Of a stretch of DNA of 64,000 bases, positions 32,951 to 44,622 are shown piece after piece (the stretch's first letter is position 1; every line of letters begins with the position of its first letter). Made by a program: the position numbers and the translations under genes. The notes beneath the pieces were generated by a model. It had not been told where the DNA came from. It did not search any database and was given only the letters and a program-made list of their open reading frames with translations. The stretch is from assembly GCA_039000515.1 (NCBI GenBank), contig JBCFYV010011135.1, positions 5,640,212 through 5,704,211 on the forward strand, read 5' to 3'. The DNA is from Timema cristinae. Taxonomy: Eukaryota; Arthropoda; Insecta; Phasmatodea; Timematidae.

Positions 32951-34020
32951 GTGAGGGAGGGAGGGTACACACAGTATAACTAATTCAAATACTATCCATC
33001 TCAAAAACTTTTTTGTAAATTGACTATATGAACATGACAATTGTATAACTTGTTGATAGGCTGTCAACATTGAGGGAAAAACACAAAAAAACGTGAATAT
33101 ATTTTTTCCATGTTACGCTAGCTAAAGTTTTTAATTGGTTGAAAGATCAACAAAGTTTGTTAATTTCAATAGTTTGTTGGTTTAATCTAGATTTATAATT
33201 TAAGACTTAGATATGACGCTCAAAAACTTTACACGCCGTCTCGTAAAAATTTTAATTTATATAATATTGACAAAACACCTTACTGTTTGTCAAGATAGTA
33301 ACGCAGATCAAAATATAAAATTAGCTTAACATATTGTCAAATAATTCCTCATTAATAAGCTGATGAATGACAAGTCTAAAAAAGAGCAATGTAAGTTTTT
33401 TGTTAGATTGTTTGAGCGCGTTAGCTAAATTATTTAATTGAACGGAAGATCAACAAAGCTTATTAATTTCAGTTCCGAGGATTAAGAATTATCGAACAAA
33501 CGTAGCGCCGGTGCGACACCGAGATGTTGACTGATATTTGAGCAATATATCTTAAGTCTTAAATTCCGAATCAAATTCACTCCTTACTTTCGACTAGTAT
33601 AAAATGTTTTCTAAAAAAAAGACGATGGTTTAATCTTTTAGAAAGTACTCCTCCAATCCCTAAAAAATGTAATGTGTTATCTTATTCTATGACGGGGAGA
33701 CTATAATCATTGTATGCATCGAATGAAAGACTTTTATTTTATTTTTTGTACTGAATACTTGTATGTATCATTGTAATCAGAAAGAGTCAATTGGTTTTTT
33801 CTGATAGTTATAACACAATGTCAGTATTTAACTTTTTAGGATGTCAACATTGGTCAGGACATTTTATCTGATTTTAGCCGACTCGCGCAATTTGAAAGAG
33901 CTAATCTTTTTTTTTTTTGAGGAAACACCTTACTGTTTGCTGAGATATTTTCCCAGGACATTTGTAAAAGTTAAGATATACTTTTTACCCGATCCAAGTG
34001 AAATTATTTTTTACCTAAAA
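32951..34020. other. AT-rich core spacer
   Basis: No convincing gene. The 69-residue frame at 33,841-34,050 ends in the tandem repeat. TTGTATGCATCGAATGAAAG at 33,709 recurs near 37,237, so parts of the core were duplicated. Confidence 0.4.
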
Positions 34021-34029
34021 AATTCACTT

Positions 34030-35560
34030 TTAGACGTAGTGAAAGGATGATGTAGATTTCATACAATGTTTTTTAAAAGTGCTAATTTGTATTCCGGGAA
34101 AGGATTTAATAATCTTTGTATCATTGTAATCCGATCCAAGTGAAATTAAAAAAATTCTCTTAAATTTTTGTCACCGACATTTCAATGTATTGCAAATATA
34201 ACGCTTAATTGAATAGGACATATTTCATATTTTTACCTAAAAAAACACTTTTTGACATAGTGAAAGGATGATGTAGATTTCATACAATGTTTTAAAAGAG
34301 CTAATTTGTACTCCAGGAAAGGATTTAATAATCTTTGTATCATTGTAATCTGATCCAAGTGAAATTATTTTTTTACCTAAAAAAAACACTTTTTGACATA
34401 GTGAAAGGATGATGTAGATTTCATACAATGTTTTCAAAGAGCTAATTTGTACTCCGGGAAAGGATTTAATAATCTTTGTATCATTGTAATCTGATCCAAT
34501 TGACGTATAATTTTTTTTAAAAGAGCTAATTTGTATTCCGGGAAAGGGTTTAATAATCTTTATATCATTGTAATCTGATCCAAGTGACGTACAATGTTTT
34601 TTAAAAGTGCTAATTTGTATTCCGGGAAAGGATTTAATAATCTTTGAATCATTGTAATCTGATCCAAGTGAAATTATTTTTACCTAAAAAAATTCACTTT
34701 TTGATATAGTGAAAGGATGATGTAGATTTCATACAATGTTTTAAAAGTGTTAATTTGAGAGGAAAGGTTTTAATAATCTTTATATCATTGTAATCTGATC
34801 CAAGTGACATACAATGTTTTTTAAAAGTGCTAATTTGTATTCCGGGAAAGGATTTAATAATCTTTGTATCATTGTAATCTGATCCAAGTGAAATTATTTT
34901 TACCTAAAAAAATTCACTTTTTGATCTAGTGAAAGGATGATGTAGATTTCATACAATGTTTTAAAAGTGTTAATTTGAGAGGAAAGGATTTAATAATCTT
35001 TGTATCATTGTAATCTGATCCAAGTGAAATTATTTTTTTACCTAAAAAAATTCACTTTTTGATCTAGTGAAAGAATGATGTAGATTTCATACAATGTTTT
35101 AAAAGAGCTAATTTGTACTCCAGGAAAGGATTTAATAATCTTTGTATCATTGTAATCTGATCCAAGTGACGTACAATTTTTTTTAAAAGTGCTAATTTGT
35201 ATTTCGGGAAAGGATTTAATAATCTTTTTATCATTATAATCTGATCCAAGTGAAATTATTTTTACCTAAAAAATTCACTTTTTGATGTAGTGAAAGGATG
35301 ATGTAGATTTCATACAATGTTTTTTAAAAGTGCCAATTTGCATTCCAGGAAAGGATTTAATAATCTTTGTATCATTGTAATCTGATCCAAGTGAAATTAA
35401 AAAATCTCTTAAATTTTTGTCACCGACATTTCAATTTATTGCAAATATAACGCTTAATTGAATTGATCATTTCAAATAGGACATATTTTTTAACTAAAAA
35501 AATCACTTTTTGATAGACTGGAAGGGTGATGCAGATTTCATACAAAGTTTTTAAAGTGTT
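34030..35560. repeat. Complex tandem repeat, units 90-200 bp
   Basis: Blocks GATGTAGATTTCATACAATG, AAAGTGCTAATTTGTATTCC, GGAAAGGATTTAATAATCTT, TATCATTGTAATCTGATCCA and ACCTAAAAAAATTCACTTTT alternate about nine times, with some units lacking the last block. Boundary units (34,140-34,210 and 35,395-35,460) share CACCGACATTTCAAT. Small minus frames are translations of the array. Confidence 0.92.
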
Positions 35561-35884
35561 AATTTGTATTCTGTTAGAATTTCTTTCTAAAAATCCTTAT
35601 TTCTGGAGCTATAAACACTAACATATTATAATTTTAAAAAAAATATGTTTAGTTATGAGGGGGGTTTTTTGAAAAAAAGATCAATTCAATTAAGTCGTTT
35701 AGGGATATAAGCCATTATTTGGTTCAGCTCGTGAGTTGACCGATTTTGCCGCCCGAGTCCCCCCTCCTCTCATCCCGACCATAACCCTCCCCTGACCATC
35801 CCTCGAAAAAAGACTGTTCGAGCGTATAAGCGAGGGAGAGCCTATACCAGAACCCCCCTTCCTCAGAGAGAGAAAAAAAAGTTA

Positions 35885-36410
35885 AAGCGTTTAAACCTTT
35901 TACCAAAGTCAAATGGTTTATAAATATTTATTACTGGTATCGCATGTGAATATAAATGTCCCGGATGAGAACATTATAAGATGTTATAAACAAACCACAT
36001 CGTTTCAGATGATGTTCTGATACGAATCATTGTTCTAAGACTATGGTAAGAAAAGGCTTTTTTAGCGAACATTTTCTCGCAGTAACTAGACTGACGATAA
36101 CAGGGTTCGAATCTGGCTCAGGCGTATTTACAATCCTCTCTTTTTTCCAGGCAAAATCTAAACAGCTTTAATTAAAACCGAAACTATCTTTATATTGTTA
36201 AAGCGCTAGTATTGTCGAGCGGATAATTCAACAATGAGAGAAAAAATTGTGGAAATGTTTAAACCTTTTGCTAAGTCGAATGGTTTATTTATTACTGGTA
36301 TCTCGCGTGAATATAAATGTCCCGGATGAGAACATTATAAGACGTTACAAACAAACCGTGCCGTTTCAGACGTCGTTCTGATAAGAATCTTTGTTCTGAG
36401 CAAAGGAAGA
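35885..36410 (+). repeat. Direct duplication of a 160-bp segment
   Basis: 35,885-36,045 and 36,250-36,410 share GTTTAAACCTTTT, ATTACTGGTATC, AATATAAATGTCCCGGATGA and GAACATTATAAGA. Between them, 36,065-36,170 is a family A SINE fragment (CTCGCAGTAACTAGACTGAC, GGGTTCGAATCTGG). Confidence 0.85.
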
Positions 36411-36541
36411 TATGTATGTTTCTAGGAACTTATTAAAATGTACAGAGATTAGAGGGGAAGGGTTGACCGGGGACATGTCATCCCTCGGAGGGGGGGGTTG
36501 GCCATCTTCACGTCGACTATTGCCTCCCTCCATCCCGAGCG

Positions 36542-36603
36542 TATAAAGCGGACGCGAGGTAGGGGAACGTATCTCTAGGCAGTTGGGTTAGCGTCTGGAG
36601 GAC
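36542..36603 (+). promoter_or_regulatory. TATA box before the core gene at 36,604
   Basis: TATAAA at 36,542-36,547, CAGTT (initiator-like) at 36,580, then GGAGGACATGAGC at the ATG. A related GAGCGTATAAGCGAGG lies near 35,820 in the preceding copy of the region. Confidence 0.4.
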
Positions 36604-37152
36604 ATGAGCGATATTAAGATCTCGGACGGCGGTTTAGAATACTACATCGCGCGGGCCGACAAAGGTTACAGCAAGTGCTGCGATTCTTCCGTTCACTGGC
36701 TCAGATGCCATAATCCCGGAATGTGGGAATCGAGTCAGTCTGTCGAACGCTGTCTACAGCTTGCCCGGTCTACAATCTCAAGGAAGGGGACGACCCTCAA
36801 ATTCTCCAGGAATCGAGTCAGTCCATCGAATGCGGTTCTACAGCCTGCCCGGGGACGACGAGGAGGAAAACGCTTTGTGCGCCGAGTTGGATCGAATCGA
36901 GTGTGAGGAACTCGATCGGGTCAAGTGCATCTCCGAACTTGAAAATTATCGAACGTACAACGTCCGTCGTCTAGAAGGGGACGAAGAGGTAAGCGAGGAT
37001 ATAGACGAACCGAACATCATAACGCTAGACTATGTGGGCAGATACATCTTCCGGGTAAAAACTTTGATACGCGGTACAGGAGTCGCTTTAACGCTTCACA
37101 GAGAAGACTGATATATCTAGGTGAAGGCGAGTACGAACTGTTCAAGTGGTAA
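36604..37152 (+). pseudogene. Core gene 3, unknown protein, two frameshifts
   Basis: Three frames succeed each other. It starts MSDIKISDGGLEYYIARADK. A segment starting GAATCGAGTCAGTC is repeated (36,727 and 36,813), which throws the frame. An acidic stretch (residues like GDDEEENALCAELD, then ENYRTYNVRRLEGDEE) runs to 37,111. The overlapping frame 36,937-37,152 is basic and ends RRLIYLGEGEYELFKW, a natural-looking C terminus. GC is well above the flanks. No family recognised; probably a disrupted element gene, restorable only by comparison with relatives. Confidence 0.45.
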
Positions 37153-37590
37153 AGCGTTCGAGAGTGCGCGCGCCCGCGTGCGCGTTCTATGACGTATGTA
37201 CGTGTTTAGACAAACTTTAGAGAAAGAGATTTTTTGTATGCATCAAGTGAAAGACTATTTTTTCCGAGAGAGAAAAAGAATGTATATGTATATGTGTATG
37301 TGTGTATCATCATAATCTTAATAATATACTCGCTAAATAAAAAAGTTGTACTATTTATTTAAGTCCGTAATCCTATTACATAGAAATAAAAGAGTATCCA
37401 TTTAAGGCAATGGTCTTTTATAATAAGAGGGGTATGTATGTTTCATTCAGAGCAAAAAGATCATTTAGATATGTATGTTTCCAGACAGCTCTGAAAAATT
37501 GTTCGAGGAAGGGGGTTATACCAAAAAACCCTAAGTCTCACTCTGAAAGAGAGAGAGAGGAGGAGAAGAGAGAGGAGGAGAGAGAGAGAG
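37153..37590. other. Spacer between the core and the right array
   Basis: GC/GT-rich short run (GCGCGCGCCCGCGTGCGCG near 37,169), TATGTATATGTGTATGTGTG, then a GAGAGAGGAGGAGAAG purine tract at 37,545-37,600 leading into the array. No gene. Confidence 0.5.
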
Positions 37591-37594
37591 AAGG

Positions 37595-40365
37595 GAGAGT
37601 GGAAAACCAACCCTCAGTTCACCCTGCCCGAGATTCGAACCCCGATCTCCTCGTTTTACGAAATTCGAATATAATGTAACATGAAGTGAAATGTACAGTA
37701 TAGAATTGAACTATATAATCTAATTTGAAAAAAAAAAATTTTGGTTTAGAATTCTTGAAATGAGGGTGAATAAAGAGTGGAAAAACCAACCATCAGTACG
37801 CCCAGACCGAGATTCGAACCTCGATCTCCCTTACGCTAATGGATTAGGAATTGGGAAGGATGAATTAGGGACCCGCATTTGTTGGAGGGAGAGCAGAAAA
37901 ACCAACCCTCAGTTCACCCAGACCAAGATTCGAACTTCGATCTTCCCGTTTTAATTACTATACGATTTTGAATATATAAGACAGATAGAATGATATACAT
38001 ATACAAATTTGAACGTTCACAATGTAACAAATGTACCATCATTTGTGCATGATGAGAGTGTAAAATCATTCAGAGTACTAATTAGGAATTGGGAAGGTTG
38101 AATTAAGAACTCACATTTGCTTGGAGGGAGAGCGGAAAACTAACCCCCAGTTCACCCGACCAAGATTCGAACCTAGATCTCCCCGTTTTAATTCTTATAC
38201 GAATTTTTATTATATAAGACAGATAGAATGATATACACATACAAATGTGTACGTTCACAATGTAACAAATGTACCATCATTTGTGCATGATGAGAGTGTA
38301 AAATCGTTCAGTGGACTAATTGGGAATTGGGAAGGTTGAATTAGGAACCCGCATTTGCTTGGAGAGAGAGTGTAAAAACCAACCCTCAGTTCACCTGATC
38401 AAGATTCGAACCTCGATCTCCTCGTTTTAATTCTAAAATTTTTTAGGTTTTGAATTCCTGAAATGGTGATGAATAATTTTAAAGTAAGTACGCCCATATT
38501 AGCCTAGAGGAAGTGAACCCAAATTTGCTTGGAGGGAGAGTGGGAAAAACCAACCCTCAGTTCACCCGACCAAGATTCGAACTTCAATCTTTCCGTTTAA
38601 ATTCTTATAAGAATTTTGATTATATAAGACAGATAGAATGATATACACATACAAATTTGTACGTTCACAATATAACAAATGTACCATCATTTGTGATTGA
38701 TGGGAATGTAAAATCGTTCAGGGTACTAATTAGGAATTGGGAAGGTTGAATTAAGAACTCGCATTTGCTTGGAGGGAGAGCGGAAAACCAACCCCCAGTT
38801 CACCCGACCAAGATTCGAACTTTGATCTCCCCGTTTTAATTCTTATACGAATTTTGATTATATAAGACAGATAGAATGATATACACATAAAATTTGTACG
38901 TTCACAATATAACAAATGTACCATCATTTGTGCATGATGAGAGTGTAAAATCATTCAGAGTACTAATTGGGAATTGGGAGGGTTGAATTAGGAATCCGCA
39001 TTTGCTTGGAGGGAGAGTGGAAAAACAACCCTCAGTTCGCCTGATCAAGATTCGAAACTCGATCTCCTCGTTTTACAAATTTTGATTATATAAGACAGAT
39101 ATAATAATATACACATACAAATTTGTACGTTCACAATGTAACATATGTACCATCATTTGTGCATAATGAGAGTGTAAAATCGTTCAGAGTACTAATTGGG
39201 AATTGGGAAGGTTAATTATGAACGCGCATTTGCTTGGAGGGAGAGTGGAAAACCAGCCCTCAGTTCACCTAACCAAGATTCGAACTTCGATCTTCCCGTT
39301 TTAATTCTTATACGAATTTTGATAATATAAGACAGATAGAATGATATACACATACAAATTTGTACGTTCACAATGTAACAAATGTACCATCATTTGTGCA
39401 TAATGAGAGTGTAAAATCGTTCAGAGTACTAATTGGGAATTGGGAGGGTTGAATTAGGAACCCGCATTTGCTTTGAGAGAGTGTAAAATTCAACCCTCAG
39501 TTCACCTGATCAAGATTAGAACCTCGATCTCCTCTTTTTAATTCTAAATTTTTTTTAGGTTTTTAATTCCTGAAATGGAGATGAATAATTTTAAAATAAG
39601 TACGCCCGTATTAGCTTAGAGGAAGTGAACCCACATTTGCTTGGAGGGAGAGTGGATAAACCAACCCTCAGTTCACCTGATCAAGATTCGAACCTCGATC
39701 TCCTCGTTTTAATTCTAAATTTTTTTAGGTTTTGAATTCCTGAAATGGAGATGAATAATTTAAAAGTACGCCCGTATCAGCTTAGAGGAAGTGAACCCAC
39801 ATTTGCTTGGAGGGAGAGTGGAAAAACCAACCCTCAGTTCACCTGACCAAGATTCTAACCTCGATCTCTTCGTTAGGGATCCACATTTGCTTGGATGGAG
39901 AGTGGGAAAAACCAACCCTCAGTTCATCCGACCAAGATTCGAACTTCAATCTTCCGTTTAAATTCTTATAAGAATTTTGATTATATAAGACAGATAGAAT
40001 GATATACACATACAAATTTGTACGTTCACAATGTAGCAAATGTACCATCATTTGTGCATGATGGGAGTGTAAAATCGTTCAGAGTACTAATTGGGAATTG
40101 GGAGGGTTGAATTAGGAACCCGTATTTGCTTGGAGAGAGAGTGGAAAAACCAACCCTCAGTTCACCTGATCAAGATTCGAACCTCGACCTCCTCGTTTTA
40201 ATTCTAAATTTTTTTTTTATGTTTTGATTCCTGAAATGGAGACGAATAATTTTTAAAGTAAGTACGCCCGTATTAGCTTAGAGGAGTGAACCCGCATTTG
40301 CTTGGAGGGAGAGTGGAAAACCAACCCTCAGTTCACTTGAACGAGATTCGAACCTGGATCTACAT
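37595..40365 (-). repeat. Right SINE-derived array, about 15 units
   Basis: Inverted counterpart of the left array: GAGATCGAGGTTCGAATC read on the minus strand recurs, with the AAATGTACCATCATTTGTGC, AGACAGATAGAATGATATAC and GAATTCCTGAAATGGAGAT spacers that also occur on the left. It is longer than the left array, so units have been gained or lost since insertion. All open frames here come from the repeat. Confidence 0.9.
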
Positions 40366-41111
40366 ATCCACGACAGTCAAACACATCATCAGACATCTTA
40401 GCTCCCGGCAAGGCCTCGGAGGAGGGGGACGACTGGAGATGTGTATAGCATAAAAAGTTTGTCGTCCTCGAGCAGAGCTGCAACCCATCACCCTCGTCAT
40501 GATACTCCCCTCATTCTCTACATTTCCCCTAGCTGTCCCAGTATTCCTACCTATATCCAGATTGAGTGGAGAGAGAGGGAGAGAACTCCAACATACTTCA
40601 AGGAAGGGGTGAGGGGGCACACTCCCTCATTGCCCAGTACATGATGCATGTATAAGAGGTATAGCTACATCCCCACACCATATTTCCCCTAGCTGTCCCA
40701 GTATTCCTACCTATATCCAGATTGAGTGGGAGAGAGAGGGAGAGAACTCCAACATACTTCAGAGAAGGGGTGAGGGGGCACACTCTCTCACTGCCCCAGT
40801 ACATGATGCATGTATAAGAGGTATAGCTACATCCCCACACCATATTTCCCCTAGCTGTCCCAGTATTCCTACCTATATCCAGATTGAGTGGGAGAGAGAG
40901 GGAGAGAACTCCTACATACTTCGGGGAAGGGGTTGAGGGGGGCTCACTTCCCCACCCCTCAATGCCCCAGTATTCCTATGAGTAGCATATGTGTTCGAGG
41001 GAAAAGAGAGAGGACAGAACCCACGTCCGCGAGCTCCACGCCGCGGGAAGGGGTAGGGGGGGTAATCATTTCCACCCCTCCGTGCCCTGATAGTTGATAA
41101 GGCTCCCTACT
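40365..41111 (-). repeat. Outer right terminal inverted repeat with 160-bp triplication
   Basis: Reversed match of 27,787-28,290. A segment starting TTTCCCCTAGCTGTCCCAGT appears at 40,523, 40,683 and 40,844 (160-161 bp steps) but only once on the left, a lineage-specific expansion. Confidence 0.92.
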
Positions 41112-41202
41112 CATATTAATTCATTTTCAAATTCATTGTATCTATTTAAACAATATATGCTAATTGCCAATTTTAGTGATTTTTTCAACCTAGACTTAGA
41201 AA

Positions 41203-41511
41203 AATATATTATTTTATTATTATTATTATTATTACTACTATCATTAGCCTCTCGTCTTACTACACATTCGGGTTATACGCACTTAAGCTAATTGAGATTG
41301 TGAGATGAAATGGAGGACCTACAGTTTACCGTGGGATCCAAACCACGGTGGAGGCATGGAATTCCTCACATTCACAAGATGTCTTTTAGAGGTGAAGGAA
41401 GGTCTTGGTAATCAGATAAATCTCTGCCGAGACCAAGTATTGAACCCTGCACCCCTAGCACAGAAGTCCGACACCTTACCCCTAGACCACCAGGTCACCC
41501 CAATATATTAT
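41203..41511 (-). mobile_element. SINE family C with 10-bp TSD
   Basis: AATATATTAT at 41,203-41,212 and 41,502-41,511. It ends (on the minus strand) in a TAA/TAG tract from 41,213. The head GGTGACCTGGTGGTCTAGGG is intact. It lies 100 bp outside the 13-kb element. Confidence 0.92.
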
Positions 41512-41799
41512 GTAATGGCCATAAAAAATTTCCGAGCTAAACAGCAGGCTCAAAGTGTTTATTTTTTAAAAAATGTTGACACTTTTTTTCTCCTTTGGCA
41601 ATTAGACTAGAAGGATTGATTGGTTTTCCTATAGCTTGGGTTTCCCATCCTCTCTCCAAGCTTAATACTTGTTAAGTTATTTAGAAATCTACCACTGTTA
41701 AACATACGTAGATCATAAATTTCAAATCACCGAAATCCAATGTTGACACAAAAGCTAACGAATAATTACTCATGCATATTACTTTTTTTGTGTGTCTGC

Positions 41800-42020
41800 A
41801 TCGCATCTTACTACCCGTCTGGGTTATTTGCATATTTACATCAATGGGATCGGATTAAGTTAGGTTTAGTCTAGAGGACATGTACCCCCATTTGTGTAAA
41901 GGTACAGTGGAAAACCATTCGAGAAAAAACAACCCTCACTACATTCAGCTGAGATTCGAGCCCCGAACTTCCTGTTCGTTAAACCAAGCCAGACATGGTT
42001 GACACTTTAGCCCGTTTAAC
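41800..42020 (-). mobile_element. SINE family A
   Basis: Reversed tail ATCTTACTACCCGTCTGGGT to a decayed head near 42,000 (GACACTTTAGCCCGTTTAAC). B-box region GAGATTCGAGCCCCG retained. Confidence 0.75.
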
Positions 42021-42529
42021 CCTAGTGTGAGTTCTAAATTTTTTATGGTAGGGTAAAGAGATTAGGGCATTTTCATGGGTGAGAGAAAGTCTTTCACTTG
42101 GATGCTACAGTCAGATTTAAGAAGGAAGGAAATTTTTTGACAGTTACAAATGTTATTAAATCAATTTGTCACATATTCATAGGTCGAGTCATTTGATTTG
42201 TGGCTATCACTTTTGATGGAAAGTATAGTAGAATCTCGGAAACTCGACACGCGCACGTGCACACAGTTGTTGGCGCCAGTCATCACAATCCAAGCTCACT
42301 CAACTGTATAACCTCTCAGTTTGTTTGGGTGGAACAGTCATGCCGTGGTGTTTGTACAAGTGATATGTTTGTTAGTTTTCCAATTCAGTAACATGTTACT
42401 TGAATCAATACAATATTATATGTACTGTATGTAGTACGTTTCTGTATATTACACGTATGTATATACACCATTATATTAACACGTAATATATTGTACTGTA
42501 CGTATATTACTGTTGCTGTACCATACAAT

Positions 42530-42840
42530 ACTGCACTAGGGTGACCTGGTGTTCTAGGGGTAAGATGTCAGACTTCTGTGTTGGGGTTCCGGGGTTCAAC
42601 CCTCGGTCCCGGTACAGATTTATCTGATTTCCAAACCCTTCCTTCACCTCTGACAATACATCTTGTGAATGTGGGAAATGCCAAGCCTCCACCGTGGTTA
42701 GGATTCCACGTTAAACTGTAGGTCCTCCATTTCATCTCACAATCACCCACTACACATTAGCGTAAGTGCGTATAACCCGAATGTGTAGTAAGACGAGATG
42801 CTAATGATAGTAATAATAATACTATACTACAGTACAACTG
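42530..42840 (+). mobile_element. SINE family C
   Basis: Head GGTGACCTGGTGTTCTAGGG, B box GGGGTTCAACCCTCGG, body ACCGTGGTTAGGATTCCACG, shared tail GCGTATAACCCGAATGTG, then an AGTAATAATAATA end. ATACTGCACTA before and ATACTATACTA after may be the duplication (9 of 11). Confidence 0.9.
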
Positions 42841-42999
42841 TACCTAGTATTCGATACTATGATGTGATTATTCCTTTTTTAGTAAACATTACATAGTAAA
42901 CATGCATCTATTGAGAGTTCATTCGTAAAACTCGACATTTCAATAATTCAACAACATTTAAGTCCACATTAGGTCGAGTTTCCGAGACTCTACTGTGTC

Positions 43000-43927
43000 A
43001 ATAATAATAAGATCGTGGCCTCATAAGATATATTTGTATTTTTTAACAGCTTCTTCAGTCCAGAATACTAATATAATTTTATACTTTTTTGAGACTTTTT
43101 CGTTTCTTCCTTTGCTAAGGCGTGGAAAGATAATCGATTGGAGAGGGAGAGTGTGTTAAGAGTCAATGACTCAACCTGACGCTAAAAATGGGAATGTGTC
43201 TCTTTGAGGTCAAGAAAATGACTATGGCCCAATAAGTCATTTTCTTGAGAGAATAAAAAGAAGTGGAGTCTCTTAAACGGTAGCTTGAACTTCAAAGAAA
43301 AACTTGAGGAAAAGAGCGGCGGATAAAGTAAGTAGGAACAACTTATAAGTTTGTTAAAAGTGTTTTAAAGTTTCATTTTGTGTGTCACGCACTAAACGGG
43401 GTCTCCGTGACGTCACGACTCGTAAAACCAACGACACGTTACCCAAAATTTACAGCGTAAATTTGCACGCGTCCTACAATTCGATAAATATATATATGTT
43501 AATATTCATGTCCTGGAGGTTAAGGATAAAAACTCGAGTCATTTAAAGTTTAACCAGGGTAAACTCACTTAGATTTTCACCCCCTTTACAAAAGTTAAAA
43601 GCCTTTCAACGTTCTGGATATTTTATCAAAGCTAGTTCTATTTTATAATACTTTGTAGGTGGTATGCACTTTGAGGTGGTTAGAAGAAAAGAGAAGGGAT
43701 AAGTAAAGTACAATATTTAAATTCTACGTGGGCAAACAAACAAAGAATTATATTGGAATAATTTGTCATAGCTGAGCAAAGTAACTGTTATATTTCTATT
43801 TGGGTTTTAATGTGCTCTTTCCAAACACACAGATTGTACCAACACAGCTAATTAACCTAAGGCAGTACGGCTAACATTACACAACCAGATTTAACGTGTA
43901 GATAATTACTAATTGAATAATAAGACA
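43000..43927. other. No gene; one perfect 13-bp hairpin
   Basis: 43,211-43,247 is CAAGAAAATGACT, an 11-nt loop, AGTCATTTTCTTG. A TGACGTCA palindrome is near 43,409. Otherwise single-copy-looking DNA without a supported exon. Confidence 0.5.
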
Positions 43928-44180
43928 CCTGCTTCAATGGCCGCATGGTCTAAAGCGCTACTCTCGCAGTAGACTAGACTACCGATGATAGGCAGATTGA
44001 GGTTTGAATCTCGGTCATGTGCACTGAGTATAGTTTTCCAAAATGGTTTTTCACTCTCCCTACACGCAAATGTGGGTACACTTCCTAAGAATATACCTTC
44101 CCTAAGACCATTAGCGTAGTAGTTAGTACATAAGCGTATAACCCAAACGAATAGTAAGACGTGGGGCTAAAAAAAAAAAG
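43928..44180 (+). mobile_element. SINE family A ending in poly-A
   Basis: Complete from CCTGCTTCAATGGCCGCATG to GGGGCTAAAAAAAAAAAG. AAGACA on both sides may be a remnant of the duplication. Confidence 0.9.
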
Positions 44181-44622
44181 ACAAAACTCAATTACTGTGG
44201 TTTATCCATCCCTTCTTCATCACAAATGCTGGTGAACTTCCTCTAAACTACTCTCCTCATCCCCACTTAATAAATTAATAAGTTAAAATCCTGGATGTTT
44301 ATATTATCAACTTAAGAATAGCATGAATAATCCGTTTAGAGATAGTAGATATATTAGTAGCCCCTTTAGGAATCAAAGAAGTCTCTCCTATCTTTGTTAT
44401 CAACCACTATAACCAATATCATTTCTGTATGGGCAATTCTTCTTGCTAGGGTACAATCTGTGTGCGTACGGTACATGGAGTACTGCATGTTTATACCATG
44501 TTGTACATGTTGTACATGTTGTTGAGGTCACATTTAAGTTTGACCTTCCACACACACACTATGAGGCATCCGAGGAAAGGGGGGCCTCAGGAGGAGAGTC
44601 TTAGGGGAGGAACAGCATGGCT

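Larger units (their letters stand above)
27781..41117. mobile_element. 13.3-kb Polinton/Maverick-like element
   Basis: CATATT at 27,781-27,786 and 41,112-41,117 is a perfect 6-bp duplication. The element (27,787-41,111, 13,325 bp) begins AGTAGGGAG and ends CTCCCTACT, and the inverted repeats continue inward for kilobases. Six-base duplications, AG termini and long inverted repeats are the published structure of Polintons. Against this, it is shorter than the usual 15-20 kb, and no protein-primed polymerase B, integrase, protease, ATPase or capsid gene is visible. I read it as a non-autonomous, decayed relative. The boundary evidence is strong; the class is inferred. Confidence 0.8.

Noticed and set aside
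37410..41097. Many 60-100 residue frames on both strands
   Set aside because: All fall in the repeated right arm of the large element and match the SINE-derived unit, not a protein family.
27787..41111. Calling the large element an integrated virus or a bracovirus segment
   Set aside because: No viral structural or replication gene can be recognised; only the ends and duplication are diagnostic, and they fit a Polinton-like transposon.
41305..41610. 101-residue plus-strand frame with WRTYSLPWDPNHGGG
   Set aside because: The same peptide appears in the frame at 42,568-42,750; both are family C SINE bodies read in reverse.
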